Shown: in pieces, positions 25,236 through 34,541 of the stretch | Layout of the letters: each line of letters opens with the position of its first letter | How positions within the stretch are numbered: position 1 is the first letter of the stretch | From: Pseudomonas alkylphenolica | GTDB lineage: Bacteria > Pseudomonadota > Gammaproteobacteria > Pseudomonadales > Pseudomonadaceae | Assembly (NCBI RefSeq): GCF_000746525.1 | Contig: NZ_CP009048.1 | Location: forward strand, 4,033,501 to 4,097,500 | DNA length: 64,000 nt | Direction: 5' to 3' | Program-made: the position numbers and the translations under genes | Notes under the pieces: generated by a model | Databases searched by the model: none | Told to the model about the DNA's origin: nothing | Seen by the model: only the letters and a program-made list of their open reading frames with translations

Positions 25236-26647
25236 CGCCTGATAAAAAAGTCAAAATCCTCGCGACCCTCGGGCCTGCCATCAAGGGTATCGACGACATC
25301 CGCCAGCTGGTCGAGTCCGGAGTCAACATCTTCCGCCTCAACTTCAGCCACGGCGAACACGAAGACCACGCCCTGCGCTACCAGTGGATCCGAGAAGTAG
25401 AGAGCCAGCTCAACTACCCGCTGGGCATCCTCATGGACCTGCAAGGGCCGAAGCTGCGGGTTGGCCGTTTCGCTGAAGGCAAGGTCCAGCTGCAACGCGG
25501 CCAGGCCCTGCGCCTGGACCTCGACAGTACCCCTGGCACTGTCGAGCGGGTCAACCTGCCGCACCCGGAAATCATCGCCGCACTGGAACCGGGCATGGAC
25601 CTGCTGCTCGATGACGGCAAGCTGCGCCTGCGGGTGACCGCCAAGCACAGCGACGCGATCGAGACCGAAGTGCTCAACGGCGGCGAGCTGTCCGACCGTA
25701 AAGGCGTCAACGTGCCGCAAGCGGTTCTGGACTTGAGCCCGCTGACCGCCAAGGATCGCCGCGACCTGACCTTCGGCCTGGAGCTGGGTGTCGACTGGGT
25801 AGCGTTGTCGTTCGTGCAGCGTCCGGAAGACATCGTCGAAGCGCGCCAGCTGATCGGTGACCGCGCTTACCTGATGGCCAAGATCGAGAAGCCGTCGGCT
25901 GTCACCCAACTGCGGGCGATTGCCGAGCTCAGCGATGCAATCATGGTTGCCCGTGGCGATCTGGGCGTGGAAGTACCCGCCGAAAGCGTGCCGCAGATCC
26001 AGAAAAGCATCATCAACACCTGCCGCGAGCTGGGCAAACCCGTGGTGGTTGCCACGCAGATGCTCGAATCGATGCGCTTCTCGCCCGCGCCGACCCGTGC
26101 CGAAGTCACCGACGTGGCCAACGCCGTGGCCGAAGGTGCCGATGCGGTGATGCTCTCGGCCGAGACCGCCTCCGGCGACTACCCGCTCGAAGCCGTGCAG
26201 ATGATGAGCAAGATCATCCGCCAGGTTGAAAACGGCCCGGACTATCAGGCGCAACTCGACGTTGGCCGTCCCAAAGCGGAAGCGACCGTCTCCGATGCGA
26301 TCAGCTGCGCGATCCGCCGGATCAGCGGGATCCTTCCGGTGGCGGTGCTGGTCAACTACAGCGAGTCAGGGGCTTCGACCCTGCGTGCTGCGCGCGAGCG
26401 GCCACGGGCACCGATCCTCAACCTGACCCCCAACCTGTCCACCGCCCGGCGCCTGAGCGTGGCCTGGGGTGTGCACTCGGTGGTCAATGATCGCCTGCGT
26501 CAGGTCGATGAAATCTGCTCCACCGCGCTGGAAATCGCCCAGGCCCAAGGCATGGCCAGCCGTGGCGATACCCTGTTGATCACCGCCGGTGTGCCTTTTG
26601 GCAAGCCAGGATCGACTAACACGCTGCGGATTGAAACCTTGATCTGA
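25232..26647 (+). CDS. pykF: Pyruvate kinase
   Basis: Pyruvate kinase converts phosphoenolpyruvate and ADP to pyruvate and ATP. The 471-residue protein has the N-terminal ATLGPAIKGIDDIRQLVESG and NIFRLNFSHGEHEDH, the active-site block MAKIEKPSAVTQLRAIAEL followed by MVARGDLGVEVP, and MLSAETASGDYPLEAV. The ATGA overlap with ttuD indicates coupling, so flux from glycerate to pyruvate is encoded together with the glyoxylate operon. A REP pair follows. Confidence 0.95.
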   Translation: MTPDKKVKILATLGPAIKGIDDIRQLVESGVNIFRLNFSHGEHEDHALRYQWIREVESQLNYPLGILMDLQGPKLRVGRFAEGKVQLQRGQALRLDLDSTPGTVERVNLPHPEIIAALEPGMDLLLDDGKLRLRVTAKHSDAIETEVLNGGELSDRKGVNVPQAVLDLSPLTAKDRRDLTFGLELGVDWVALSFVQRPEDIVEARQLIGDRAYLMAKIEKPSAVTQLRAIAELSDAIMVARGDLGVEVPAESVPQIQKSIINTCRELGKPVVVATQMLESMRFSPAPTRAEVTDVANAVAEGADAVMLSAETASGDYPLEAVQMMSKIIRQVENGPDYQAQLDVGRPKAEATVSDAISCAIRRISGILPVAVLVNYSESGASTLRAARERPRAPILNLTPNLSTARRLSVAWGVHSVVNDRLRQVDEICSTALEIAQAQGMASRGDTLLITAGVPFGKPGSTNTLRIETLI

Positions 26648-26657
26648 TGTAAAAGTC

Positions 26658-26721
26658 ATCGCGGGGCAAGCCCGCTCCCACAGGCACCGATAAACCGGTG
26701 GGAGCGGGCTTGCCCCGCGAT
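26658..26721. repeat. REP pair (inverted) after pykF
   Basis: Inverted GCGGGGCAAGCCCGCTCC cores with a loop of about 20 bases, between pykF and the urea transporter. Confidence 0.9.
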
Positions 26722-26799
26722 GAACACAACACAAAACCCACGTGGGAAAACCCGGCCCGATAGAGGCTCCCCCACTCCACATCAACCCAGACTGCCCCC

Positions 26800-27687
26800 A
26801 TGTACACCAAGAATTTCGTCAACCCGTGCCCGGACTGGGCCACGGCCTTGCTCAACGGCTTCAGCCAGGTCCTGCTGCAGCGCAATCCGCTGTGCGGCCT
26901 GTTGTGCCTGCTGGCCATCACCCTGACTGCCCCCGATCTGGTCGGCGGTGCCCTGCTCGGTGCCCTTGCCGGTCTGCTCACCGCCCAGCGCCGCAGCTAC
27001 AACCGCACCGACCGCCAGGCTGGCCTGTACAGCTACAACGGCGTGCTGATCGGCCTGCTGCTCAGCTATGCCCTGCCCTGGTCGGCGATCCTGCCGCCAC
27101 TGATCATCGCCGCCGGTGGCCTGAGCAGCATGCTCGTGCACCAGTGGCTCAAACGCGCCAGCTCCAACCTGCTGCTCCCGGCTTACACCGCACCGTTCGT
27201 ATTGATCGGCTGGGCCGTGCTGGCAGTCAGTGAACCTGGCGCCAGCGCCTCCAGTCCGATCGAGCCCAATGCGCTCTATGCCCTGGCGCGCGGGCTGGGC
27301 CAGATCTTCCTGCTGGACAACCCGCTGGCCGGCCTGCTGATCGCCATCGGCCTGTTGATCGCCAACCGCTATGCCGCGGCCTGGGCGTTGCTCGGCGCGG
27401 CGCTGGGCGGCAGCGTCGCACTGCTCGGCGGCGAAGCCAGTGCTGCCTACGCCGGCCTCTACGGCTTCAACGCCGCACTCGCCGCCCTGGCCTTCAGCCA
27501 GACCCGCAAACAACCCTGGCTGCCGTTGCTGGCGATGATCCTGGCGATCATCCTGCAACCGTTGGTAGCGCAACTGCCGGTACCCGGCCTGACCGCACCG
27601 TTCATTTTCGCCTGCTGGCTGGTGCTGATCGGCCAGCGCCTGCTGCGCCAACCGCTAGCCCGCCGTGCCGGTCGCTTGCATAGCTGA
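26800..27687 (+). CDS. Urea transporter (UT/Yut family)
   Basis: The 295-residue membrane protein has the two-fold repeat typical of urea channels: RQAGLYSYNGVLIGLLLSY in the first half and YAGLYGFNAALAALAFSQT in the second. Each half is rich in transmembrane helices. Family members conduct urea across the inner membrane. Urea is released by AllA and by allantoate breakdown, so its place after the glyoxylate operon fits export or re-uptake of purine-derived urea. It has no strong ribosome binding site; ATG 26800 is chosen because the N-terminus NFVNPCPDWATALLNGFSQV matches the family start. Confidence 0.9.
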   Translation: MYTKNFVNPCPDWATALLNGFSQVLLQRNPLCGLLCLLAITLTAPDLVGGALLGALAGLLTAQRRSYNRTDRQAGLYSYNGVLIGLLLSYALPWSAILPPLIIAAGGLSSMLVHQWLKRASSNLLLPAYTAPFVLIGWAVLAVSEPGASASSPIEPNALYALARGLGQIFLLDNPLAGLLIAIGLLIANRYAAAWALLGAALGGSVALLGGEASAAYAGLYGFNAALAALAFSQTRKQPWLPLLAMILAIILQPLVAQLPVPGLTAPFIFACWLVLIGQRLLRQPLARRAGRLHS

Positions 27688-27701
27688 GGCGCTGCCCCTA
27701 G

Positions 27702-27731
27702 GCTCAGCTCCATCGTGAAATGGAGCTGAGC
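27702..27731 (+). other. Perfect 12-bp hairpin covering the ion-channel ribosome binding site
   Basis: GCTCAGCTCCAT (27702-27713) pairs with ATGGAGCTGAGC (27720-27731) around CGTGAA. The right arm includes the only plausible Shine-Dalgarno (GGAG, 27722-27725) and touches the start codon at 27732, so the structure would hide the ribosome binding site. It might alternatively be a protein-binding palindrome or the end structure of the urea transporter transcript. Confidence 0.7.
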
Positions 27732-28556
27732 ATGGATACCCCTTTGAGCTGGCGTGAGCGGCTCTACGTCATCGTTTTTCAAACCGACACCGTCGCCGGC
27801 CGACGCTTTGACAGCATCCTGCTGCTGATCATCCTCGCCAGCCTGATCATTGTGATCATGGATAGCATCGACGAGGTCCACCAGAACTACGCCGGGCTGC
27901 TGGCGATGACCGAGTGGGGCTTTACCGCGATCTTTCTCGCCGAGTACCTGGTGCGCCTGTACTGCTCACCCAAGCCGCTGCGCTATGCCTTCAGCTTCTA
28001 CGGCCTGGTCGACCTGCTGGCGATCGTGCCGGGGATCATTGCCTTGTACTACAGCGACGCCCAGTACCTGCTGATCATCCGGGTCATCCGCATGTTGCGG
28101 ATCTTTCGCGTGCTCAAGCTCAGCCCCTACCTCAAGCAGGCGCATTACCTGCTTGAGGCACTGCGCGGCAGCAAGCAGAAGATCATTGTCTTTCTGGTCA
28201 GTGTCTCGACCCTGGTGACGGTGTTCGGCACCTTGATGTATGTGGTCGAAGGCCCGGAACATGGCTTTACCAGCATTCCCAAAGGGATCTACTGGGCGAT
28301 TGTCACCCTGACCACGGTCGGCTTTGGCGACATCGTGCCGAAAACCCCGCTTGGCCAGGTGATTTCTTCGATGGTGATGATCACCGGTTACTCGATCATT
28401 GCCGTGCCCACCGGGATCTTCACCGCTGAACTGGCCAATGCCATGCGCGGCGAACAGCTCAAGCACGACTGTCCGGTGTGCCGCAAAGGCTACCATGAGC
28501 ACGGCGCAGCCTTCTGCTCGCGCTGTGGTAATGCGCTTTTCAAGAAAATGGAATAA
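27732..28556 (+). CDS. Voltage-gated-type potassium channel with C-terminal zinc ribbon
   Basis: This is a six-helix ion channel of 274 residues. Helices S1-S3 span about 20-110, S4 is the Arg-rich RVIRMLRIFRVLKLSPYL, and the pore loop has the potassium selectivity filter TTVGFGD followed by S6. The C-terminal tail has CPVC and CSRC pairs spaced as a zinc ribbon, an unusual cytoplasmic end for a Kv-like channel. ATG 27732 is chosen; an in-frame ATG at 27720 lies inside the hairpin. It is 44 bases downstream of the urea transporter. Confidence 0.88.
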   Translation: MDTPLSWRERLYVIVFQTDTVAGRRFDSILLLIILASLIIVIMDSIDEVHQNYAGLLAMTEWGFTAIFLAEYLVRLYCSPKPLRYAFSFYGLVDLLAIVPGIIALYYSDAQYLLIIRVIRMLRIFRVLKLSPYLKQAHYLLEALRGSKQKIIVFLVSVSTLVTVFGTLMYVVEGPEHGFTSIPKGIYWAIVTLTTVGFGDIVPKTPLGQVISSMVMITGYSIIAVPTGIFTAELANAMRGEQLKHDCPVCRKGYHEHGAAFCSRCGNALFKKME

Positions 28557-28599
28557 GCAAAGTACTTTTTAATCTTTTTAGTGCCTAAGGGCCAACCGC

Positions 28600-28605
28600 T
28601 ATAGT
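28600..28605 (+). promoter_or_regulatory. Candidate -10 box (TATAGT) for sbp
   Basis: TATAGT lies 45 bases before the sbp start in a region with an A/T-rich upstream stretch (TACTTTTTAATCTTTTTAG). No clear -35 box is visible. Confidence 0.3.
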
Positions 28606-28650
28606 CGCTGCCATGATGCCTTCAACACCAATTCGAACAAGGAATGCGCA

Positions 28651-29652
28651 GTGAAAAATCTCTTCAGTGCCTCGCTTCTGGCCGCCGGCCTCGCCCTGGG
28701 CTCCCTGGCCCACGCCGCACCAGCGCCGTTGCTGAACGTTTCCTATGACGTGATGCGCGACTTCTACAAGGACTACAACGCCGCCTTCCAGAAACACTGG
28801 GAAGCCGAGCACAAAGAGAAAATCACTGTACAGATGTCCTTCGGCGGTTCGAGCAAGCAGGCGCGCTCGGTGATCGATGGTCTGCCCGCGGATGTCATCA
28901 CCATGAACATGGCCACCGACATCAATGCCCTGGCCGACAACGGCAAGCTGGTGCCGGATAACTGGGTCACCCGCCTGCCGAACAACAGCGCACCGTTCAC
29001 CTCGGCCACGGTGTTCATCGTTCGCAAGGACAACCCTAAAGCGCTCAAAGACTGGCCAGACCTGCTCAAAGATGGCGTCCAGGTCATCGTCCCCAACCCG
29101 AAGACCTCGGGTAACGGCCGCTACACCTACCTGTCGGCCTGGGGTTACGTGCTGAAGAACGGTGGTGACGAGAACAAAGCCAAGGAGTTTGTCGGCAAGC
29201 TGTTCAAACAGGCACCGGTGCTCGATACCGGTGGCCGTGCCGCCACCACCACCTTCATGACCAACCAGATCGGTGACGTGCTGGTGACCTTCGAAAACGA
29301 AGCCGAGATGATCGCCCGCGAGTTTGGCCGTGATCAGTTCGAAGTCATTTACCCGAGCGTTTCCGCCGAAGCCGAACCACCGGTGACCGTGGTCGACAAA
29401 GTGGTGGACAAAAAAGGCAGCCGCGCCACCGCTGAGGCCTACCTGAAGTACCTGTGGTCGCCGGAGGCCCAGGAAATTGCCGCCAACAACTACCTGCGCC
29501 CGCGTGATCCAGCGGTACTGGCCAAGTACACCGACCGTTTCCCGAAAGTCGATTTCCTCTCGGTAGAGAAGACCTTCGGTGACTGGCGCACCGTGCAGAA
29601 GACCCACTTCAACGACGGTGGCGTGTTCGACCAGATCTATACCGGGCAGTAA
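28651..29652 (+). CDS. sbp: Sulfate-binding periplasmic protein
   Basis: Sbp binds sulfate or thiosulfate for an ABC importer. The 333-residue protein has signal peptide MKNLFSASLLAAGLALGSLA with an AHA cleavage site and family motifs LLNVSYDVMRDFYKDYN, SFGGSSKQARSVIDGL, and NPKTSGNGRYTYLSAWGY, which contributes to the anion site. The start is GTG at 28651 with AAGGA upstream. No cysT, cysW or cysA is adjacent, so it must serve a transporter encoded elsewhere. Confidence 0.94.
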   Translation: MKNLFSASLLAAGLALGSLAHAAPAPLLNVSYDVMRDFYKDYNAAFQKHWEAEHKEKITVQMSFGGSSKQARSVIDGLPADVITMNMATDINALADNGKLVPDNWVTRLPNNSAPFTSATVFIVRKDNPKALKDWPDLLKDGVQVIVPNPKTSGNGRYTYLSAWGYVLKNGGDENKAKEFVGKLFKQAPVLDTGGRAATTTFMTNQIGDVLVTFENEAEMIAREFGRDQFEVIYPSVSAEAEPPVTVVDKVVDKKGSRATAEAYLKYLWSPEAQEIAANNYLRPRDPAVLAKYTDRFPKVDFLSVEKTFGDWRTVQKTHFNDGGVFDQIYTGQ

Positions 29653-29659
29653 CAGCTCT

Positions 29660-29727
29660 ATCGCGGGGCAAGCCCGCTCCCACAGAGGATTTCCACCCTC
29701 CCTGTGGGAGCGGGCTTGCCCCGCGAT
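29660..29727. repeat. REP pair (inverted) between sbp and the mscS-family gene
   Basis: Inverted GCGGGGCAAGCCCGCTCC cores with a loop of about 25 bases. The right copy is open in the frame of the downstream channel gene, which can mislead start prediction. Confidence 0.9.
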
Positions 29728-29793
29728 CGTTTCACCACCCTTGATTCGTTCATTGACTACCCTTTCCGTCATCCACGGTTCAAGGAGTATCCA

Positions 29794-31833
29794 GTGACCC
29801 GATCCCTGTTCGCCCTCCTGCTCGGTTGTCTGCTGAGCCTCCAGCTGGCGACCGCCGCCCCCTTGCTGCCCACTGCGGCAAAATCGACAGAGCCTGCCGA
29901 GCCTGTGGTCCAGGGCGGTCTGCTCGGCGCAATTGCCGATGGCCTGGACGACGTCAGCCAGGAACTGGATGTCGACAACCACCTGATCGATAACTGGCGC
30001 CTGCGCGCCGATCGCGCCGCCGATGAAGTCGATCAACTGGTCAGCCAGCCCTCAGGGCTCAGCTCTCTGGAGCTGTGGACCGACTTCGCCCTGCTGACGA
30101 TCACCTGGCTGCTCGCCTTTGCCCTGCTCACCAACGGCGGCCGCCTGCTGGCAGGCAAGAGCAGCCATTCTCGTCTGCTGCGCGCGCGACCGCGTCCCAG
30201 CCGCGTGGTCAAATATCTGCTGGTTTATACCCTGCCAGCCATGGCCAGCCTGATCATCACCCTCTACGTCAGTCATTTCCTCGCGCTCTCCGCCGGTCGT
30301 GCCCTGGGCATGAGCCTGGCCTACGCGACCAGTAGCGGTATTTTCTCGACCTCGATCATCTTCTGCCTGATCACCCTGTTCGACACCGGGCATAAACGCA
30401 CGGCAGTGCGGATCATTCGCCGGGTGGCGCCACGGCCATTGTTTCTGATCGGCTTTCTCGCCGCCTGGAGCGACGCGCTGACCAGCCCGCAGATCGCCCG
30501 GCACCTGGGTGGCAACATCACCAGCAGCGTCGCCGCGGTGACCGGTTTGCTGGCGACCCTGGCATTTGCCGTGCTGGTGATCAGGCTGCGCCGCCCGGTA
30601 GCTCACCTGATCCGCAACCGCGCCTTGCCCGATCGCCTACAACACCGTGCCGTGCAGGAAACCCTGAGAATTTTCTCGGCACTGTGGTTCCTGCCAATCC
30701 TGATGATGATCCTGGTCTCGGCCATACACTTGATCGGCGCCGGCGAAGAGAGCCAGCGTGCTCTGCAAAAGGCGTTGCTGACCTCAATCCTGCTGATCGG
30801 CACAGTGTTTCTCAGCACCGTGTTTCAGCACATGTTCAAACACCAGGAAGAAGCAGACGCCAGACAACGCCTGCGCCCCTACAAGGAGCTGTTGCGCAAC
30901 CTCGCTCGCGCACTGTTGCGCATCGCCATTGCGGTGGCCTTCATCGTGCTGCTGGGGCGCATCTGGGGGTTTTCGGTGCTCGACTTCGCCCTGCGCAACA
31001 GCTTGGGCCGCGCCATCAGCGACTCGTTGAGCAGCATCGGCCTGATCCTGCTGGTCACCTGGCTGCTCTGGGTAGTAATCGACACCGCTATTCAGGAAGC
31101 ACTCAAGCCCACGGTCGGACGCCGTGCGGCACGCCAGCCCAGCACGCGGGTGCGGACCATCCTGCCGATGCTGCGCAACGCGATCAAGATCATCCTGGTG
31201 GTGATCTGCACCATCACCACCATGGCCAACCTGGGCATCAACGTTGCCCCGCTGCTGGCCGGTGCCGGGGTGGTTGGCCTGGCCATCGGCTTCGGCTCCC
31301 AGCAACTGGTGCAAGACGTGATCACCGGGCTGTTCATCCTCATCGAAGACACCATTGCCATCGGCGACTGGGTAGTGCTCGACTCCGGGCATGCCGGCAC
31401 TGTTGAGAGCCTGACCATCCGCACCTTGCGTCTGCGCGACAGCAAAGGCTTCGTGCACTCGGTGCCGTTCGGCCAGATCAAGGCGGTCACCAACCAGTCC
31501 CGGCAATTTGCCTATGCCTTTTTCTCGGTGCAGTTCAGCTATGAAACCGACATCGACAGCGCCTTGAAGCTGATCCGCGAAGTCGGCCACTCGATCAGCG
31601 AAGACCCGATGCTGCGCCACAGTCTGCAAGGGCCCTTGCAGGTGTTCGGGGTCGACAGCATGAACCTCAATGGCATCACCCTGACCGCACAGTTCCGTAC
31701 CACTTCGGGCGGACAATATGCGGTCAACCGCGCCTTCAACGAGCGCCTGAAAAAACGTGTCGACCAGACCGATGACGTGAGCTTTGCCCAGTACAATCCA
31801 CCACCCTCGCGTGTCGGTGACGGGCAAGCCTGA
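29794..31833 (+). CDS. MscS-family mechanosensitive channel (large, YbiO-like)
   Basis: The 679-residue protein starts at GTG 29794 with AAGGAG 7 bases upstream; the frame is open back into the REP copy, but that part encodes only repeat sequence. Residues 1-22 form a signal peptide, then a periplasmic stretch and about ten transmembrane helices. The MscS core lies at about 455-560 (GINVAPLLAGAGVVGLAIGF, the pore helix, then GSQQLVQDVITGLFILIEDT and IAIGDWVVLDSGHAGTVESL). It would release solutes on hypo-osmotic shock. No operon partner is evident. Confidence 0.92.
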   Translation: MTRSLFALLLGCLLSLQLATAAPLLPTAAKSTEPAEPVVQGGLLGAIADGLDDVSQELDVDNHLIDNWRLRADRAADEVDQLVSQPSGLSSLELWTDFALLTITWLLAFALLTNGGRLLAGKSSHSRLLRARPRPSRVVKYLLVYTLPAMASLIITLYVSHFLALSAGRALGMSLAYATSSGIFSTSIIFCLITLFDTGHKRTAVRIIRRVAPRPLFLIGFLAAWSDALTSPQIARHLGGNITSSVAAVTGLLATLAFAVLVIRLRRPVAHLIRNRALPDRLQHRAVQETLRIFSALWFLPILMMILVSAIHLIGAGEESQRALQKALLTSILLIGTVFLSTVFQHMFKHQEEADARQRLRPYKELLRNLARALLRIAIAVAFIVLLGRIWGFSVLDFALRNSLGRAISDSLSSIGLILLVTWLLWVVIDTAIQEALKPTVGRRAARQPSTRVRTILPMLRNAIKIILVVICTITTMANLGINVAPLLAGAGVVGLAIGFGSQQLVQDVITGLFILIEDTIAIGDWVVLDSGHAGTVESLTIRTLRLRDSKGFVHSVPFGQIKAVTNQSRQFAYAFFSVQFSYETDIDSALKLIREVGHSISEDPMLRHSLQGPLQVFGVDSMNLNGITLTAQFRTTSGGQYAVNRAFNERLKKRVDQTDDVSFAQYNPPPSRVGDGQA

Positions 31834-31876
31834 TTCGACTTTCTAGCCCCCTGAGATCGGTGATAAAGTCGCGGCC

Positions 31877-32263
31877 ATGAACACCTTCCCCGCCAACCGC
31901 CCGCTGATTGCCTGGACCCTGTACTTCAGCGTCCTGTTCAATCTGTTCGCCTGCGGTATCGGCCACGGGCAGATGGTCGGCCTGCAACTCAACGGTATCG
32001 GCGGCGCCTATTGTTCGGCCATGGGCAGCGCCGGGCCAACGCTGAAAAGTGATTTCAGCGACCAGTCGGTTTCTGGCTGGGACAGTATGCAAACCTGTCC
32101 GGTGTGCGCCGCCGCGGTTGTCTGCCTGGGCCTGATGCTGGTCATTGGCTGGCTGCTGGCTGCCACCCGCACCCGACGCTATCACCGCGAACTGCGCAGC
32201 AAGGCGCCACCGCGCTATTGCTGGCCCGCTGCCAACCCTCGCGCCTCCCCTCTTCTGGCTTGA
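31877..32263 (+). CDS. DUF2946-type small membrane protein
   Basis: The 128-residue protein has an N-terminal hydrophobic segment (PLIAWTLYFSVLFNLFACGI), a CPVC motif near residue 75 and a second transmembrane helix (VVCLGLMLVIGWLL). This matches DUF2946 proteins, which commonly sit next to copper or TonB-receptor genes; their biochemical role is not established. The next genes are a TonB receptor and a PepSY protein, so a metal-handling group is likely. Confidence 0.7.
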   Translation: MNTFPANRPLIAWTLYFSVLFNLFACGIGHGQMVGLQLNGIGGAYCSAMGSAGPTLKSDFSDQSVSGWDSMQTCPVCAAAVVCLGLMLVIGWLLAATRTRRYHRELRSKAPPRYCWPAANPRASPLLA

Positions 32264-32362
32264 TCCCTGCGGCAGCTTGCGTGGCTGCCGGTAACCGGCC
32301 TTTTTGCCGCACCTGTGTGACAGGCGCCGCTGGCCGCTGGCTCAATTTCCAGAGTTTGCTCC

Positions 32363-34531
32363 ATGCCCTACTCCTATCGCTTTTCCGGTTGCGCGGCGCT
32401 GCTGTGCGCGCTGTCCTTCAATGCCTCGGCTGAAGCGCCGCTGACCCTGCCCGACCTGCGCATCGATGGTCGTGCAGACGCCGACGACGGCGTGTTGCTC
32501 GACACCCCCTCACAAACCGGCTCACGCCTGGGCCTGACCCCACGGGAAACCCCGGCGTCGGTGAATATCGTCAACCGCCAGCAGATCGAACAACGCGGCG
32601 CCCAGACCACCCAGGACATGCTCGCCGGCGTACCCGGCATGACCGCCGCCTCGCCACCCGGCTCGGCAGGGTCGGTGGCCTACCGCGGTTTTTCCGGGGC
32701 GCAGATCACCCAACTGTTCAACGGCATCAGCGTGCAGTACGACTCGATTGCCGCGCGCCCGGTGGACAGCTGGATCTATGACCGCGTCGAAGCCATCGGC
32801 GGGCCTTCAAGCTTTCTGTTCGGCGCCGGCGCCGTCGGTGGCTCGATCAACTACATCACCAAGCTGGCCAGCCGCGACGAAAACTTCAACGAAGGCCGCA
32901 TCAAGTACGGTTCCTACGACAGCAGCGAAACCTCGTTCGGCTTCAACCATGCCCTCAATGACGGCGACGGCATCCGCAACTATGCCCGCCTGGACTTCAG
33001 CCATACCCACAGCAATGGTTATGTTGACCGTGAAGAGCGCGATGCCTGGAGTGTGGCCTTCTCGCTGCTGACCGACATCAACGACCAGCTGTCGCACACC
33101 CTGGCCCTGGAATACCAGAACGAAAGCGTCGACAGCCCCTACTGGGGCAGCCCGGTACTCAACCCGCTGGGTGGCGAAATGAAGGTCGACGAAAGCCGCC
33201 GCTTCGAAAACTACAACGTCGAGGACGGCCGCTACGAACAACGCGTACGCTGGCTGCGCTCGATCACCGAGTACCGCTTCAACGACGACACCTCGCTGCG
33301 CAATACCCTCTACCACTACAACACCGAGCGAAACTTCCGCAACCTCGAGACCTACGCCTACAACGCCGACAACAGTCAGGTCAAACGCTCCAACGCGCTG
33401 TTGCAGCGCCATGACCAGGAGCTCAACGGCAACCGTATCGAACTGCTGCACCAAGGCCAGCTGTTCGGCATGAACAGCCAGTGGTCGAGCGGCATCGACT
33501 ACAGCCACAACGTGCAGATGAACTATCCGCGCTCGGTCACCGGAGGGTTCGGCAGCGTCGACCCGGCGCACTTCGACCCCGGTCATTTCTACGACCTCAA
33601 AGGCATGGTCCCGGGCTACCAGAAGAACCGCCAGAACACCGTCGACACCTGGGCCGCCTTCCTTGAAAACCGCCTGCAACTGACCGATCGCCTGTCGCTG
33701 CTGACCGGCCTGCGTCACGACCACATCGACCTGCAGGTGCACAACTACCGCACTGTCGATGCCAACAATCCGCGCGACTTCAAGCGCATCTACGAACCCA
33801 CCACCGGACGTGTTGGCCTGGTCTACGAGCTGACGCCGGCGGCCAATGTCTACGTGCAATACAGCACCGCCGCCGACCCGCCCGCCGGCATCCTCACCAC
33901 CGCAACGTTCGCCCAGGTGCGCGACTTTGACCTGAGCACCGGCAAACAGGTCGAAGTGGGCAGCAAGCTCAGCTTCCTCGACGGCCGCGGCGCTGCCACG
34001 GTTGCCGCCTACCACATCGAGCGCAAGAACCTGGCCACCGCCGACCCGGCCAACCCCGGCGTCACCCAGCCGGTGGGCAAGCAATCGTCACGCGGCATCG
34101 AACTGGCCGCCTCCCTGCGCGTCACCCCGCAACTGCTGGCCGAGGGCAACTTCGCCTACGTCGATGCCCAGTACGACGAGTTCAACGAAAACGTCGGCGG
34201 CACCAGCTTCTCGCGCAAAGGCAATACCCCGACCAACATCCCCGAGCGGGTCGCCAACCTGTGGCTGACCTACGACATCGACCCCAGCTGGCAAGTGGGC
34301 GGCGATAGCCGCTACGTGTCGTCGGTGTATGCCGATGCGGCCAACACCCGCTATGCGCCGGCCTACACCGTCTTCGGCGCCTTCGTTGGCTACAAGGTCG
34401 ATGACGACACCCGCATCACCGCCCGGGTGCGCAACCTGACCGACGAGGTGTACGCGCGCTGGACCAGCTCGAGCATGCTCTACCTCGGTGCGCCGCGGAC
34501 CCTGGAACTGGCCGTGCAGACACGTTTCTAG
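32363..34531 (+). CDS. TonB-dependent siderophore-type receptor
   Basis: The 722-residue outer-membrane protein has a signal peptide (MPYSYRFSGCAALLCALSFN, cut near ASA). The plug domain spans about 55-160 (RETPASVNIVNRQQIEQRG, DMLAGVPGMTAASPP, EAIGGPSSFLFGAGAVGGSI), and a 22-strand-type barrel ends in LAVQTRF. It resembles ferrichrome-type receptors. The ligand is not deducible, and I see no Fur box in the 99-base upstream gap. It is followed by the PepSY gene after 10 bases, so they form one operon. Confidence 0.92.
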   Translation: MPYSYRFSGCAALLCALSFNASAEAPLTLPDLRIDGRADADDGVLLDTPSQTGSRLGLTPRETPASVNIVNRQQIEQRGAQTTQDMLAGVPGMTAASPPGSAGSVAYRGFSGAQITQLFNGISVQYDSIAARPVDSWIYDRVEAIGGPSSFLFGAGAVGGSINYITKLASRDENFNEGRIKYGSYDSSETSFGFNHALNDGDGIRNYARLDFSHTHSNGYVDREERDAWSVAFSLLTDINDQLSHTLALEYQNESVDSPYWGSPVLNPLGGEMKVDESRRFENYNVEDGRYEQRVRWLRSITEYRFNDDTSLRNTLYHYNTERNFRNLETYAYNADNSQVKRSNALLQRHDQELNGNRIELLHQGQLFGMNSQWSSGIDYSHNVQMNYPRSVTGGFGSVDPAHFDPGHFYDLKGMVPGYQKNRQNTVDTWAAFLENRLQLTDRLSLLTGLRHDHIDLQVHNYRTVDANNPRDFKRIYEPTTGRVGLVYELTPAANVYVQYSTAADPPAGILTTATFAQVRDFDLSTGKQVEVGSKLSFLDGRGAATVAAYHIERKNLATADPANPGVTQPVGKQSSRGIELAASLRVTPQLLAEGNFAYVDAQYDEFNENVGGTSFSRKGNTPTNIPERVANLWLTYDIDPSWQVGGDSRYVSSVYADAANTRYAPAYTVFGAFVGYKVDDDTRITARVRNLTDEVYARWTSSSMLYLGAPRTLELAVQTRF

Positions 34532-34541
34532 GACACCGACG

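Noticed and set aside
5007..29727. Regularly recurring 20-base sequences that could suggest a CRISPR array
   Set aside because: The copies are palindromic REP pairs scattered between genes at irregular distances, with no spacer set and no cas gene.
29704..29793. N-terminal extension of the MscS-type protein starting inside a REP copy
   Set aside because: The peptide is repeat-encoded, and a GTG with a strong AAGGAG site at 29794 gives a proper signal peptide.
32264..32362. Possible cobalamin riboswitch or Fur box ahead of the TonB receptor
   Set aside because: No B12-box consensus and no 19-bp Fur-like palindrome could be found in this gap.
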